Source: DASXKD01 sp963734725
Lineage (GTDB): Bacteria; Actinomycetota; Actinomycetes; Streptosporangiales; Streptosporangiaceae
Length of the DNA stretch: 64,000 nucleotides
Reading direction: 5' to 3'
NCBI GenBank assembly: GCA_963734725.1
Contig: CAVTIX010000020.1
Location: 310,001 to 374,000 of the forward strand
Below the pieces are notes generated by a model that was not told the DNA's origin, made no database searches, and saw only the letters and a program-made list of their open reading frames with translations. Of the stretch, positions 51,610 to 59,388 are shown in pieces. Within the stretch, counting starts at the first letter, position 1, and each line of letters opens with the position of its first letter. Both the position numbers and the translations under genes were made by a program.

Positions 51610-53087
51610 GCACGTTTCTGGGCATGCCATACGCCCCGCGCGGGGTCGGTCACCTGCGCGGCGAGCAGCCATTTCCGGTCGCGGCCCGCGCCGCGCTTGC
51701 CGACACCCAGCTGCGCCGCAACCTCGGCAAGGCGACCAGGACCATCCGGGCCAAGCGGGCCGCAGTAGTGGCCGAGCTGCCCGACTGGGAGGAGCTGCGC
51801 GCGGCCGGGCAGGCGATCAAACAGCACACTCTCGCGCACCTGGACCACTATCTGGAACAACTCGAAAGCCGGGTCCAGGAGCATGGCGGGACCGTGCACT
51901 GGGCGCGGGACGCGAACGAGGCGAACCGCATCGTGACCGGCCTGGTCCGCGACACCGGCGCGGACGAGGTAGTCAAGGTCAAGTCGATCGTCACCGGCGA
52001 GATCGGGCTCAACGAGGCACTGGCCGCCGCCGGGATCACCGCCCACGAGACCGACCTGGCCGAGCTCATCGTGCAGCTCGGGCACGACCGGCCCTCGCAC
52101 ATCCTGGTGCCGGCCATCCACCGCAACCGCGCCGAGATCAGGGAGATCTTCCTGCGCGAGATGGCGGACGTGGACCCAGGGCTGACCGACACCCCGGCCG
52201 CGCTGACCGAGGCCGCCCGGCTGCACCTGCGGCGCAGGTTCCTGTCGGCGCGCGTCGGCATCAGCGGCGCCAACTTCGCCATCGCGGAGACCGGGACGCT
52301 GTGCGTGGTCGAGTCCGAGGGCAACGGGCGGATGTGCCTGACACTGCCGGACACGTTGATCACCGTCATGGGCATCGAGAAGGTGATCCCGTCTTGGCGG
52401 GACCTTGAGGTGTTCCTCCAGTTGCTGCCGCGCTCGTCAACCGGCGAGCGGATGAACCCCTACACCTCGCTGTGGACCGGCGTGACGCCGGGCGACGGCC
52501 CGCAACGGTTCCACCTGGTGCTGCTGGACAACGGGCGGACCGCCGCGCTGGCCGACCCGGCCGGCCGGCCCGCGCTGCACTGCATCCGCTGCTCCGCGTG
52601 CCTGAACGTGTGCCCGGTCTACGAGCGCACCGGCGGCCACGCCTACGGTTCGGTCTATCCAGGGCCGATCGGGGCGGTGCTGTCGCCGCAGCTCACCGGG
52701 GTCGAGGACAATGCGTCCCTGCCGTATGCCTCATCGCTGTGCGGCGCCTGCTTCGACGCCTGCCCGGTCCGGATCGACATTCCGTCGCTGCTGGTCCACC
52801 TGCGTGCCCGGCATGTCGAGGAGGCGGCGCGCGACCGGCGGCTGCCCACCGCCGAGGCGGTGGCCATGGCGGCGGCGTCCTGGGTGATGGCCAGCCCGGG
52901 CCGGTACGCGGCCGCGCAGCGGGCCGGGCGGGCGGGCCGGGCACTGAGCCGGCAGGGCAGGATCCGGCGGCTGCCGCCACCGCTGTCGGCCTGGACCGCC
53001 GCCCGGGACGCGCCCGCTCCCCCGGCCCAGACCTTCCGCGAATGGTGGCAGCACGAGCATGGGAACGCCGATGACAGCACGGGATGA
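51606..53087 (+). CDS. lutB: Lactate utilization protein B (iron-sulfur)
   Basis: This 493-residue protein has the LutB N-terminal domain (KQHTLAHLDHYLEQLESRV, VKVKSIVTGEIGLNEAL, GISGANFAIAETGTLCVVES). Two [4Fe-4S] motifs follow, CIRCSACLNVCPVY and CGACFDACPVRID, near residues 325 and 385. GTG 51606 overlaps the lutA stop, so the two are translationally coupled. It is of normal length. Confidence 0.93.
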   Translation: MSTFLGMPYAPRGVGHLRGEQPFPVAARAALADTQLRRNLGKATRTIRAKRAAVVAELPDWEELRAAGQAIKQHTLAHLDHYLEQLESRVQEHGGTVHWARDANEANRIVTGLVRDTGADEVVKVKSIVTGEIGLNEALAAAGITAHETDLAELIVQLGHDRPSHILVPAIHRNRAEIREIFLREMADVDPGLTDTPAALTEAARLHLRRRFLSARVGISGANFAIAETGTLCVVESEGNGRMCLTLPDTLITVMGIEKVIPSWRDLEVFLQLLPRSSTGERMNPYTSLWTGVTPGDGPQRFHLVLLDNGRTAALADPAGRPALHCIRCSACLNVCPVYERTGGHAYGSVYPGPIGAVLSPQLTGVEDNASLPYASSLCGACFDACPVRIDIPSLLVHLRARHVEEAARDRRLPTAEAVAMAAASWVMASPGRYAAAQRAGRAGRALSRQGRIRRLPPPLSAWTAARDAPAPPAQTFREWWQHEHGNADDSTG

Positions 53088-53706
53088 GGTGCTGGCCCGG
53101 ATCCGGACCGCGCTGGGCAGGTCCCCGGCGTCCGGCGCCCCAGCCGGTGACCGGGTGCCCCGCGGCTACCGGAGCAGCGCCGGCCTGGATACCGGCGCGC
53201 TGATCAGCCTGCTGACCGAGCGGCTGCACGACTACGGGACCGCGGTCCGTCGCTGCCCGCCATCCGGGGTACCGACGGCGGTGGCCGAGGCGCTGGCCGG
53301 GCGGGGGGCGCGCCGCGTCGTCGTGCCTGCCGGGTTCGACCTGCCCGGGCTGGAGGCGCCCGGCGTCACGCTGGTCGCCGATGACGGCCTGTCCCCCGGC
53401 GCGCTGGACGCCGCCGACGGCGTGATCACCACGGCCGCCCTCGCGATCGCGGAGACCGGGACGATCGTCCTCGATGGCGGGCCCGGCCAGGGGCGCCGCG
53501 CGCTGAGCCTGGTCCCGGACTACCATATGTGCCTCCTGCAGGCCGGCCAGATCGTCGGGATCGTCCCGGAGGCCATGGACCGGCTGCCCCCCGGCCGCCC
53601 GTGCACCTGGATCAGCGGCCCCTCCGCTACCAGTGACATCGAACTGGACCGGGTCCAGGGCGTGCACGGCCCGCGCACGCTCGAGGTCATCCTGATCGAA
53701 CCCTGA
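53071..53706 (+). CDS. lutC: Lactate utilization protein C
   Basis: This 211-residue protein of the LutC/YkgG family starts ARDEVLARIRTALGR and has ADGVITTAALAIAETGTIVL, where homologues have the conserved AETGT motif, then VPDYHMCLLQAGQIVG. It is the third partner of lactate oxidation. ATG 53071 was chosen, 16 bases inside lutB, with GGGA 5 bases before it; ATG 53059 would add four residues. Confidence 0.9.
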   Translation: MTARDEVLARIRTALGRSPASGAPAGDRVPRGYRSSAGLDTGALISLLTERLHDYGTAVRRCPPSGVPTAVAEALAGRGARRVVVPAGFDLPGLEAPGVTLVADDGLSPGALDAADGVITTAALAIAETGTIVLDGGPGQGRRALSLVPDYHMCLLQAGQIVGIVPEAMDRLPPGRPCTWISGPSATSDIELDRVQGVHGPRTLEVILIEP

Positions 53707-53827
53707 TCGGCAAATCCCGGTCGATGAGGCCGTCGGCGCACCGGCACGAGGCCCGCGTTTGGACTACCGTCTCTTGGTGAGGGACAAAGGGCCGTGGCGA
53801 CCGCTCGGCCTGCCTGAAGAAGGGCTC

Positions 53828-54457
53828 GTGAGCACGATGACTACTAGACCCATCCCGCCCGGCCCGCCGGAACGCGGGCCAGGTCCACCGGAACGGCGAG
53901 CCCGGCCGACAGTGGACGCGGGTCAACTGTGGGCAGGAGGCGCCGCGACGGCGGTGGTGGCAGGGCTCATAGCGCTGGTCGGGGTCCTGGTCTGCCGCTG
54001 GCTGTTCAATGTCCCGATCCTCGCCCCCAAGCACGAGGGGGCCTACGGGAATGCCCACACCACGACGCTGATCCTGGCTTCTGCCCTGGCGGCGCTCGTC
54101 GCGACGCTGCTCGCCCACCTGCTGCTGCTCAGCACGCCGCGCCCGATGCTCTTCTTCGGCTGGATCGTCGGGCTGGTGACCTTGGTCATGGTGATCTTCC
54201 CGTTCAGTACCGGCGCCACAATGGAAGAGAAGATCGCCACCGCGGCCGTCTACCTGGTCATCGGCGTGGCCATCGGAACCCTGATCAGCGGGGTCGCCCA
54301 CCGGGCGGTGCGGCGCCGCAGGGTGGTCAGCGCACCGCCGGGCGGCTATCCGCCTCAGTCCTACCCGGGCCAGACCTACCAGGGCCGGGATTACCAAGGT
54401 CAGGCCTACCCGGGCCGGGACTACCCGGGCCAGGACCACCCCGGCCGGGACTATTAG
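53828..54457 (+). CDS. DUF6069-like four-helix membrane protein with repeat tail
   Basis: This 209-residue protein has four membrane segments (AGLIALVGVLVCRWLF, LILASALAALVATLLAHLLL, MLFFGWIVGLVTLVMVIFP, IATAAVYLVIGVAIGTLIS), a pattern I know as DUF6069. Its C-terminal 40 residues are a degenerate Tyr/Gly/Pro repeat (YPGQTYQGRDYQGQAYPG). GTG 53828 has GAAGG before it; ATG 53837 is the alternative. Function is unknown. Confidence 0.65.
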   Translation: MSTMTTRPIPPGPPERGPGPPERRARPTVDAGQLWAGGAATAVVAGLIALVGVLVCRWLFNVPILAPKHEGAYGNAHTTTLILASALAALVATLLAHLLLLSTPRPMLFFGWIVGLVTLVMVIFPFSTGATMEEKIATAAVYLVIGVAIGTLISGVAHRAVRRRRVVSAPPGGYPPQSYPGQTYQGRDYQGQAYPGRDYPGQDHPGRDY

Positions 54458-54667
54458 GGGCGTCGGCGGGACTGCGTAGCTCCTGGCTGGCGCCTGCCCA
54501 GCACAGTGGCCAGCGCGCCGGAACCCCGGAATAGGCGGCTCGAACTGACTGACCGCCGGCCCGGGCGGGCTGGGCGGCGGCCAGTCAGCATCGCGGTCAG
54601 CGGTGACGGCGGCGCGCTGGCCAGGACCAGCTAGGCCCCACCCTGCCTGCCGCTGCGCCGGGAAGGC

Positions 54668-54865
54668 TCACTGGCTCGGCTGCGGGATATGGCAGGAGAC
54701 CTTCGGATTCACGCCGACGTAATTCAGCGGGCCAGCCAGAATGGTCACCGCGATGGTCCCCGCGTGCGCGCAGTTCGCCTGCGAGCCGCTGTAATAGTTG
54801 CGCTGCCCGGCGGCAATAGCGCCAATGACCAGCCAAACGATAAGAAGGATCGATCCGGTGCGCAT
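54668..54865 (-). CDS. Small conserved membrane protein
   Basis: This 65-residue protein has one N-terminal membrane segment (SILLIVWLVIGAIAAGQRNY), a cysteine pair likely to form a disulfide (Cys31 region and SCHIPQ) and a hydrophobic middle. GGAGG lies 5 bases before the ATG. I know this small family from other actinobacteria, with no function. It is in the same block as the DUF6458 genes and the sigma factor. Confidence 0.7.
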   Translation of the reverse strand: MRTGSILLIVWLVIGAIAAGQRNYYSGSQANCAHAGTIAVTILAGPLNYVGVNPKVSCHIPQPSQ

Positions 54866-54891
54866 CGGTGCCTCCCGGTTTGCCATAGAAC

Positions 54892-54912
54892 GCGAGACTT
54901 GCGAGGTCTCGC
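54892..54912 (-). other. Leader hairpin before the 65-residue membrane protein
   Basis: GCGAGAC at 54892-54898 pairs perfectly with GTCTCGC at 54906-54912 across a 7-base loop, 27 bases upstream of the ATG at 54865. It could act on translation or on RNA stability. Confidence 0.4.
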
Positions 54913-55004
54913 CCGTAGGCCACCAGGTACCGTGCGCGCCGCCCTTCAAACAACCGCACGTAAACAAACCGCCGGGCGTTTGGGGGCCGGGCCGCTGGCA
55001 TCGG

Positions 55005-55301
55005 TCAGCCGCGCCGTCCCGCCGGTGCTCTGGCGGTGACCTCCGGCCGCAGCAAGGTATCCAACGGCACCCGGCGCGGCTGCTCCGGCGCCGCCATAAA
55101 CCGGTCCAGGGCATCCCTGAGCTGATCCTGGTGGCTTCGCACCCAGTGGTAGGCACGCTGCGGCGCGTGCAGTCCCGCCAATCCGGTGATTACCAGAACC
55201 AGGCCGGTGAGCTGCAAGTTGATAACGGTGAGCTGTGCGTGGACGGCGAGCGCCAGGATCGCCCCGATCGCGACAAGCGTCAGCCCTGTCGATCTCCTCA
55301 T
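55005..55301 (-). CDS. DUF6458-like membrane protein
   Basis: This 98-residue protein has the family pattern STGLTLVAIGAILALAVHAQ, then VINLQLTGLVLVITGLAG and a basic, then variable C-terminus. Two membrane hairpin segments are visible. The second of two adjacent ATGs has a well spaced AGGA. A clear paralogue lies on the other side of the sigma factor (56368-56886), with the same first 50 residues but an acidic tail. Confidence 0.8.
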   Translation of the reverse strand: MRRSTGLTLVAIGAILALAVHAQLTVINLQLTGLVLVITGLAGLHAPQRAYHWVRSHQDQLRDALDRFMAAPEQPRRVPLDTLLRPEVTARAPAGRRG

Positions 55302-55458
55302 CATCTTCCTCACATGTCCACGCAGCGGAGGGCAAAACCTGCTGGCCCGCCACGAGAACCGGCCCATCCCGTAATTTGACCCGCGGCTTATTCAGCCAGG
55401 TGGCAGGGCGCTGAACTCGATGGACGGCCGCCGCGCGGACGGTGAGGTTCCGGGGCAT

Positions 55459-55481
55459 GTTTAGACCCGGTACAGAGGGCA
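55459..55481 (+). promoter_or_regulatory. Candidate SigB/SigF-type promoter
   Basis: GTTT (55459-55462), a 14-base spacer and GGGCA (55477-55481) approach the stress-sigma consensus GTTT-n14-16-GGGTA. It lies 43 bases before the sigma gene's ATG, which would make the sigma factor self-activating. Confidence 0.4.
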
Positions 55482-55523
55482 CGAACGTGCTGTGAGTACC
55501 AGAACCGCAGCAGGTGATCGCCA

Positions 55524-56327
55524 ATGACCACCGTCCTGCCCCAGGCCGGGACGTCCGTCGCGGACAGTGACCCGGAGCTCGTGAAGCTAGTTCAGTCGCT
55601 GCCGCGCGACAGCGAGCAGCGGAACGCGGCCTGTGAGAAGCTCATCGGCCGGTACGAGTCGCTGGTGCGAGCCTGCGCTCAGCGCTACCGGCACAGTCCC
55701 GAGTCGCCCGAGGAGCTGATGCAGGTCGGTTACGTCGGGCTGCTGAAGGCCATCAACAACTTCGACCCGTCGTTCGGCAGCAACCTCGCCTCCTATGCGC
55801 AGCCCTGCATCGCCGGCGAGATCAAGCGGCACTTCCGGGACAAACGGTGGCACGTGCACGTCAAGCGGTCCACCCAGGAACTGCGGCTGGAGATGTGCCG
55901 GGTCCGGACCGAGCTGACACAGCAGCTCTCCCGGGCGCCCAAGGACGACGAGCTGGCCGAGCACCTGGGCATCAGCCACGACGAACTGCGCGACGCGCAG
56001 CGCGCCGACCTGGCGTTCCAGGCGTCCTCGCTGGACGCTCCCCGGTCGGCCGGTCCGGATCCGGGGAACCTGGCCGACATGCTCGGCGAGGACGACCCCC
56101 AGCTCGAGCACACACTCGACATCGAGTCAGTCTGGGCGCACTGGGGCGACCTCCCGGAGCGTGAGCAGCGGCTGCTGATGATGCGCTTTTACGGCAACAT
56201 GACCCAGGCCGAGATCGGGGAACGGCTGGGCATCTCCCAGATGCACGTGTCCCGGCTGCTCGCGGGCGCCCTCAGCTACCTGCGGGAGCGCGTGTTCGGC
56301 CCAGACACCGGCCACGAGCTGCACTGA
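55524..56327 (+). CDS. SigB/SigF/SigG-type sigma factor
   Basis: This 267-residue protein has all core regions: region 2 (ELMQVGYVGLLKAINNFDPSFG, ASYAQPCIAGEIKRHFRDKRW), region 3 (KDDELAEHLGISHDELRDA) and region 4 (LPEREQRLLMMRFYGNMTQAEIG, GISQMHVSRLLAGAL). This is the stress/sporulation sigma group usually kept by anti-sigma and anti-anti-sigma proteins; none are adjacent. It sits between two DUF6458 proteins. AGGTGAT lies close before the ATG. Confidence 0.9.
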   Translation: MTTVLPQAGTSVADSDPELVKLVQSLPRDSEQRNAACEKLIGRYESLVRACAQRYRHSPESPEELMQVGYVGLLKAINNFDPSFGSNLASYAQPCIAGEIKRHFRDKRWHVHVKRSTQELRLEMCRVRTELTQQLSRAPKDDELAEHLGISHDELRDAQRADLAFQASSLDAPRSAGPDPGNLADMLGEDDPQLEHTLDIESVWAHWGDLPEREQRLLMMRFYGNMTQAEIGERLGISQMHVSRLLAGALSYLRERVFGPDTGHELH

Positions 56328-56367
56328 CTCCGGTGGCTGCGGTGCTTACGAACAGGAGATGACGGCC

Positions 56368-56886
56368 ATGAGGACCAGGACCGCGACCGGCACCGGGCTG
56401 ACCTTAATAGCCTTCGGCGCGATTCTCGCCTTCGCTGTGCGAGGCCACCCTTCGTGGCTGAACATCCAGGTCGTCGGCTGGGTGCTCATACTGACCGGGA
56501 TCGTCGCCATGGCCTTCCCGCGGCGCGGCTACGGGTGGCTGCGGCGCCGGATGGTGCTGCGGCGCGGGCCGGGCGGCCGGCCGGTCGTCGATCGGGTGGA
56601 AGAAAAGCGCTACCCGCCGTACATCATGCTCAACCCGGGCAGTGACGCGGTCGCGGGCGAGGTCGTCCCGGATTCCGGCAGCGACATGCCGGCCGCCGCC
56701 GAACCTCTCGACGAGCAGGGTCCCGACGACGCCCTGGTGGATGAGCAAGCGGCGGACCGGCGGGCCCGCGAGCGGGAGGCCGTCGTGGAACGGACGAAGG
56801 CCGAATGGGAGGCCGCCGAGGAGGCGGCACGCCCTGGAGACCCCGTGCCGACCGAGGAAGTAGTCGAGCAGTACGTCGAAGAATAG
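56368..56886 (+). CDS. DUF6458-family membrane protein with acidic tail
   Basis: This 172-residue protein has two membrane segments (GLTLIAFGAILAFAVRGHPS, VVGWVLILTGIVAMAF), a basic cytoplasmic piece, then an acidic, probably disordered C-terminus (AADRRAREREAVVERTKAEW). ATG 56368 has AGGAG 9 bases before it; ATG 56359 directly abuts that site. It follows the sigma gene by 40 bases and is probably co-transcribed with it. Confidence 0.8.
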   Translation: MRTRTATGTGLTLIAFGAILAFAVRGHPSWLNIQVVGWVLILTGIVAMAFPRRGYGWLRRRMVLRRGPGGRPVVDRVEEKRYPPYIMLNPGSDAVAGEVVPDSGSDMPAAAEPLDEQGPDDALVDEQAADRRAREREAVVERTKAEWEAAEEAARPGDPVPTEEVVEQYVEE

Positions 56887-56953
56887 GGCCGCGGGGCACG
56901 GCGCCAGCTCCCCTACTGGGCGCCATGCCTGGCACGTGCGGCCCGCCCCGGAG

Positions 56954-56988
56954 GGCTCAGCCCGGCGGTATCACCGCCGGGCTGAGCC
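56954..56988. terminator. 16-bp perfect hairpin between convergent genes
   Basis: GGCTCAGCCCGGCGGT (56954-56969) pairs perfectly with 56973-56988 across a 3-base loop. It covers the stop codon of the GAF-ANTAR gene (TGA at 56971-56973). It likely ends transcription from both sides, though no T-tract follows on either strand. Confidence 0.6.
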
Positions 56989-57693
56989 ATTCCCGTCCGG
57001 CGCCCGTGCGCCCCGGGCGCCGCGAGACTCGATGATCGTCCTGGCGACATCGGTGACCCGCAGGTTGCGTTCCTGGGAAATCTGCCGCAGCCGGTCCAGC
57101 GCGTCCTCGGCGCTGCACCCCAGCGCTTGCATCAACATGCCCTTGGCCTGGTCCACGAGCGCCCGGGACTCGGCGGCCGCGCGCAGCTGGAGCGCGGTGC
57201 GCTTGGCGTCGCCATACTGGGCGGCGTTGCCCATGACCGCGCCGCCGAACGCGGTGAGCAGTTCGGCGAACTGACCCGGTTCCAGGGAGCGCGGGCGTGC
57301 GCCGGACAGCGACAGCGTGACGGCGTCCGGGCCCGGGTGATAGGCGAGCGTTACGGAGCAGCGCACGCCGCGGCGCAGCGCCGCGTCCGCGTATTCCGGC
57401 CACCGGGTCTCGGCCAGCGTGTCCGGGCAGCTCACCGGGCCTCCTCCGGACAGCGCCTCCAGCACCGGACCGCGCCCGCTGGATAGCTGCACCTCGTCCA
57501 GGCTGGGCAGGTCCGGGTGGCTGGCGGCGCGAACGGCGGGCTCATTCCCGCGCCACAGCACCGCGGTCGCGCCCGAGCACGCAGCCACCTGATGCGAGGC
57601 CAGGGTCACCAGCTGGTTGAGCGACCGCGGCTCTGAGGTGTTCGCGATGCTCAGCAGCTCAGCCGCTTCGTGCGCCAGATCAGAGCGGGGCAC
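56971..57693 (-). CDS. GAF-ANTAR RNA-binding antiterminator protein
   Basis: This 240-residue protein has a GAF sensor domain (about 15-165, with LNQLVTLASHQVAACSGATA and SVTLAYHPGPDAVTLSLSG) and a C-terminal ANTAR domain (ESRALVDQAKGMLMQALGCS, EDALDRLRQISQERNLRV). ANTAR proteins bind paired RNA hairpins and prevent termination. GTG 57693 has GGAGG 5 bases before it; GTG 57699 is too close. It reads toward the DUF6458 gene, and its own end forms the 16-bp hairpin. Confidence 0.88.
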   Translation of the reverse strand: MPRSDLAHEAAELLSIANTSEPRSLNQLVTLASHQVAACSGATAVLWRGNEPAVRAASHPDLPSLDEVQLSSGRGPVLEALSGGGPVSCPDTLAETRWPEYADAALRRGVRCSVTLAYHPGPDAVTLSLSGARPRSLEPGQFAELLTAFGGAVMGNAAQYGDAKRTALQLRAAAESRALVDQAKGMLMQALGCSAEDALDRLRQISQERNLRVTDVARTIIESRGARGARAPDGNGSARR

Positions 57694-57829
57694 CGCCACC
57701 TCCGTTCACCGGTTGCCGGGCCAGGAGCGGACCCGCCCTCTCAGGGTGTCATGATCTCGGTGCTGCCCGGTACTCCGCGGGCCAGCAGGCGGCGCCGGCG
57801 TCACGGTGAACCGTCGCCCAAAAGCAAGA

Positions 57830-57861
57830 GCCGGGCGGGACGGTGTACCGTCCCGCCCGGC
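57830..57861 (-). terminator. Rho-independent terminator of the glycosyltransferase gene
   Basis: A 15-bp perfect stem, GCCGGGCGGGACGGT (57830-57844) with 57847-57861, is followed on the minus strand by the T-rich CTCTTGCTTTTGGG. It lies 32 bases after the glycosyltransferase stop at 57893. Confidence 0.8.
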
Positions 57862-57892
57862 CTGGTGCCTGGCGCCTAGCCAAGGGGGGGAT

Positions 57893-59107
57893 TCAGCTAG
57901 ACCCGGCACCTGCCAGGCCCGCGACCGCGGGGCGCAGGCAATGCTCGTAGGCAGCCAGGGTTTCCCGGCTGATGCGATCCCAGGAATAGCGCGCCTGGGC
58001 GCGGTCGGCGGCGGCGATGCCGAAGGCCTCCAGCCGCAGCGGGCTGGCCAGCAGGTCACGCACCCGCCGGGCGAACAGGCCGGTCCGGCCCCGCGGGACC
58101 AGCACGCCAGTGGTCCCGTCGAGAACGACATCGGCGCTGGCGCCGACGTCCAGAGCGGCCACCGGGGTACCGCAGGCCATGGCGGCGAGGGGGATCGCGC
58201 CGGACGCGTCGTAGGGCGCCGCGCTCACCAGCAGATCCGCGGAGCGGAGCAGGGCGGGAAGGCCGTCGGTCGCGACCTTGCCGGTGAAGGACAGACGGTC
58301 CGCCACGCCGAGGCGCCCCGCCAGGCTGGTCAGGCCCTGGTGGACCTCGTCCTTGCGGAGCTGAGCCCGGGCGGGGCCGCCGGCGACGACTAGCTCGGCG
58401 CCGGGCACCCGGGTGAGCATGCGCAGCAGCGTGTCAAGGCCCTGGCGCTCGTCCAGGGGCGTCACCGCGAGCAGGCGCGGGCGCCTGCCGCGCTTGGCGG
58501 CCGGGCCTTCGGGGGCGAACACGGCCGTGTCCACACCGTGCGGGACGACGGTTACCGATGCCCGGGGCACGCCCATGCTGATAAGGTCGGCAGCTTCCGT
58601 GCCGGAGCTGGCCAGCACGGCGCCGGCGTTGCGCGCGAGGCAGGCCTCCAGCCGGATGCGGACATCGTTGCCGTCCACAAGCGAACCGTGGCGTCGCTCC
58701 GCGACGCCGAGCGTGCCGAACGTCTGCACCAGCGGGATGCCATGGCCGCGGGCGGCCGTGAGCGCGGCAAGCCCGCTGGTCCAGAAGAAGGCATGGACCA
58801 GGCTGGGCGGGTTCTTGCGCCAGCGCGGCATGAGCTGGTCACTGAAGTCGGCGATGTTCGCAGCGAGTTCGGCGCCGCTCAGCGGGGCCGGCGGCCCCGC
58901 AGTCACGTGCTCGACGGTCACCCGCGGGGCGAGGATCGCGCTATCGGGCAGTGCGCGCGCATCCCGCCGGGCGTAGATGGTGACCCGGTGCCCGAGCTTG
59001 GCCAGTTCCCGTGCGTGAGCGGCGACGCTGGCTGCCTGGGACGTCGGCTCCTGGCTCGTGGCCGGGGCAAGCGGGCTGCCGTTCTGGGCGACGAGGGCGA
59101 TCCTCAT
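57893..59107 (-). CDS. Glycosyltransferase family 4
   Basis: This 404-residue GT-B fold enzyme starts RIALVAQNGSPLAP, has SVAAHARELAKLGHRVTIYA, and in the C-terminal half PRASVTVVPHGVDTAVFAPEG, DGLPALLRSADLLVSAAPYD and AMACGTPVAALDVGASADVV with the donor-site acid. It would transfer a sugar from a nucleotide donor to a lipid or glycan. AGGAGG lies 7 bases before ATG 59107; an in-frame GTG at 59110 is possible. A terminator-like hairpin with six Ts sits in its leader. Confidence 0.88.
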   Translation of the reverse strand: MRIALVAQNGSPLAPATSQEPTSQAASVAAHARELAKLGHRVTIYARRDARALPDSAILAPRVTVEHVTAGPPAPLSGAELAANIADFSDQLMPRWRKNPPSLVHAFFWTSGLAALTAARGHGIPLVQTFGTLGVAERRHGSLVDGNDVRIRLEACLARNAGAVLASSGTEAADLISMGVPRASVTVVPHGVDTAVFAPEGPAAKRGRRPRLLAVTPLDERQGLDTLLRMLTRVPGAELVVAGGPARAQLRKDEVHQGLTSLAGRLGVADRLSFTGKVATDGLPALLRSADLLVSAAPYDASGAIPLAAMACGTPVAALDVGASADVVLDGTTGVLVPRGRTGLFARRVRDLLASPLRLEAFGIAAADRAQARYSWDRISRETLAAYEHCLRPAVAGLAGAGSS

Positions 59108-59167
59108 CACGATGCCTCCTGGGGGTTGTCGCAGCCCTGGCATCGCGTGGGGTCCGGTTAAGAAGCA

Positions 59168-59230
59168 CTAAAAAAGGCACACCGCGCTGCACGCCAGGAC
59201 GGCGTGAGGGTGTGCCTGCGTCGTAAGCAC
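59168..59230 (-). CDS. Possible 20-codon leader peptide
   Basis: A short frame from GTG 59230 (LTTQAHPHAVLACSAVCLF) ends with TAG at 59168-59170, immediately inside the T-run of a terminator hairpin. A weak GAGA lies upstream. The frame covers the whole hairpin, an arrangement seen in attenuators, but the codons show no obvious run of one amino acid. It may be chance. Confidence 0.25.
   Translation of the reverse strand: MLTTQAHPHAVLACSAVCLF
59170..59217 (-). terminator. Terminator-like hairpin with six Ts in the glycosyltransferase leader
   Basis: On the minus strand a 9-bp outer stem (59209-59217 with 59175-59183) and a 6-bp inner stem (59201-59206 with 59090-series arm 59190-59195) are followed at once by TTTTTT. 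It lies 172 bases after the G1 peptidase stop and 63 bases before the glycosyltransferase start. It is either the peptidase terminator or an attenuator. Confidence 0.7.
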
Positions 59231-59388
59231 CGTTCTCGGGAGAGGTTATCCCCTTCCCCGCGGCCCGTCAAACACCCGCGGTCCCTCCGGGGGCGCCGGC
59301 CCGCCTGGCGGCGGGCCCGGCGACGGTGCTGCGGGCCGCCGGGCCCCGGTGGCGAGCTGCGGGTCAGTAGCTGTCCTGCCAGCTCGTT

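Noticed and set aside
59108..59388. A known riboswitch (for example c-di-AMP type) before the glycosyltransferase
   Set aside because: I could not find the conserved core motifs of any riboswitch class I know; only the terminator-like hairpin is clear.
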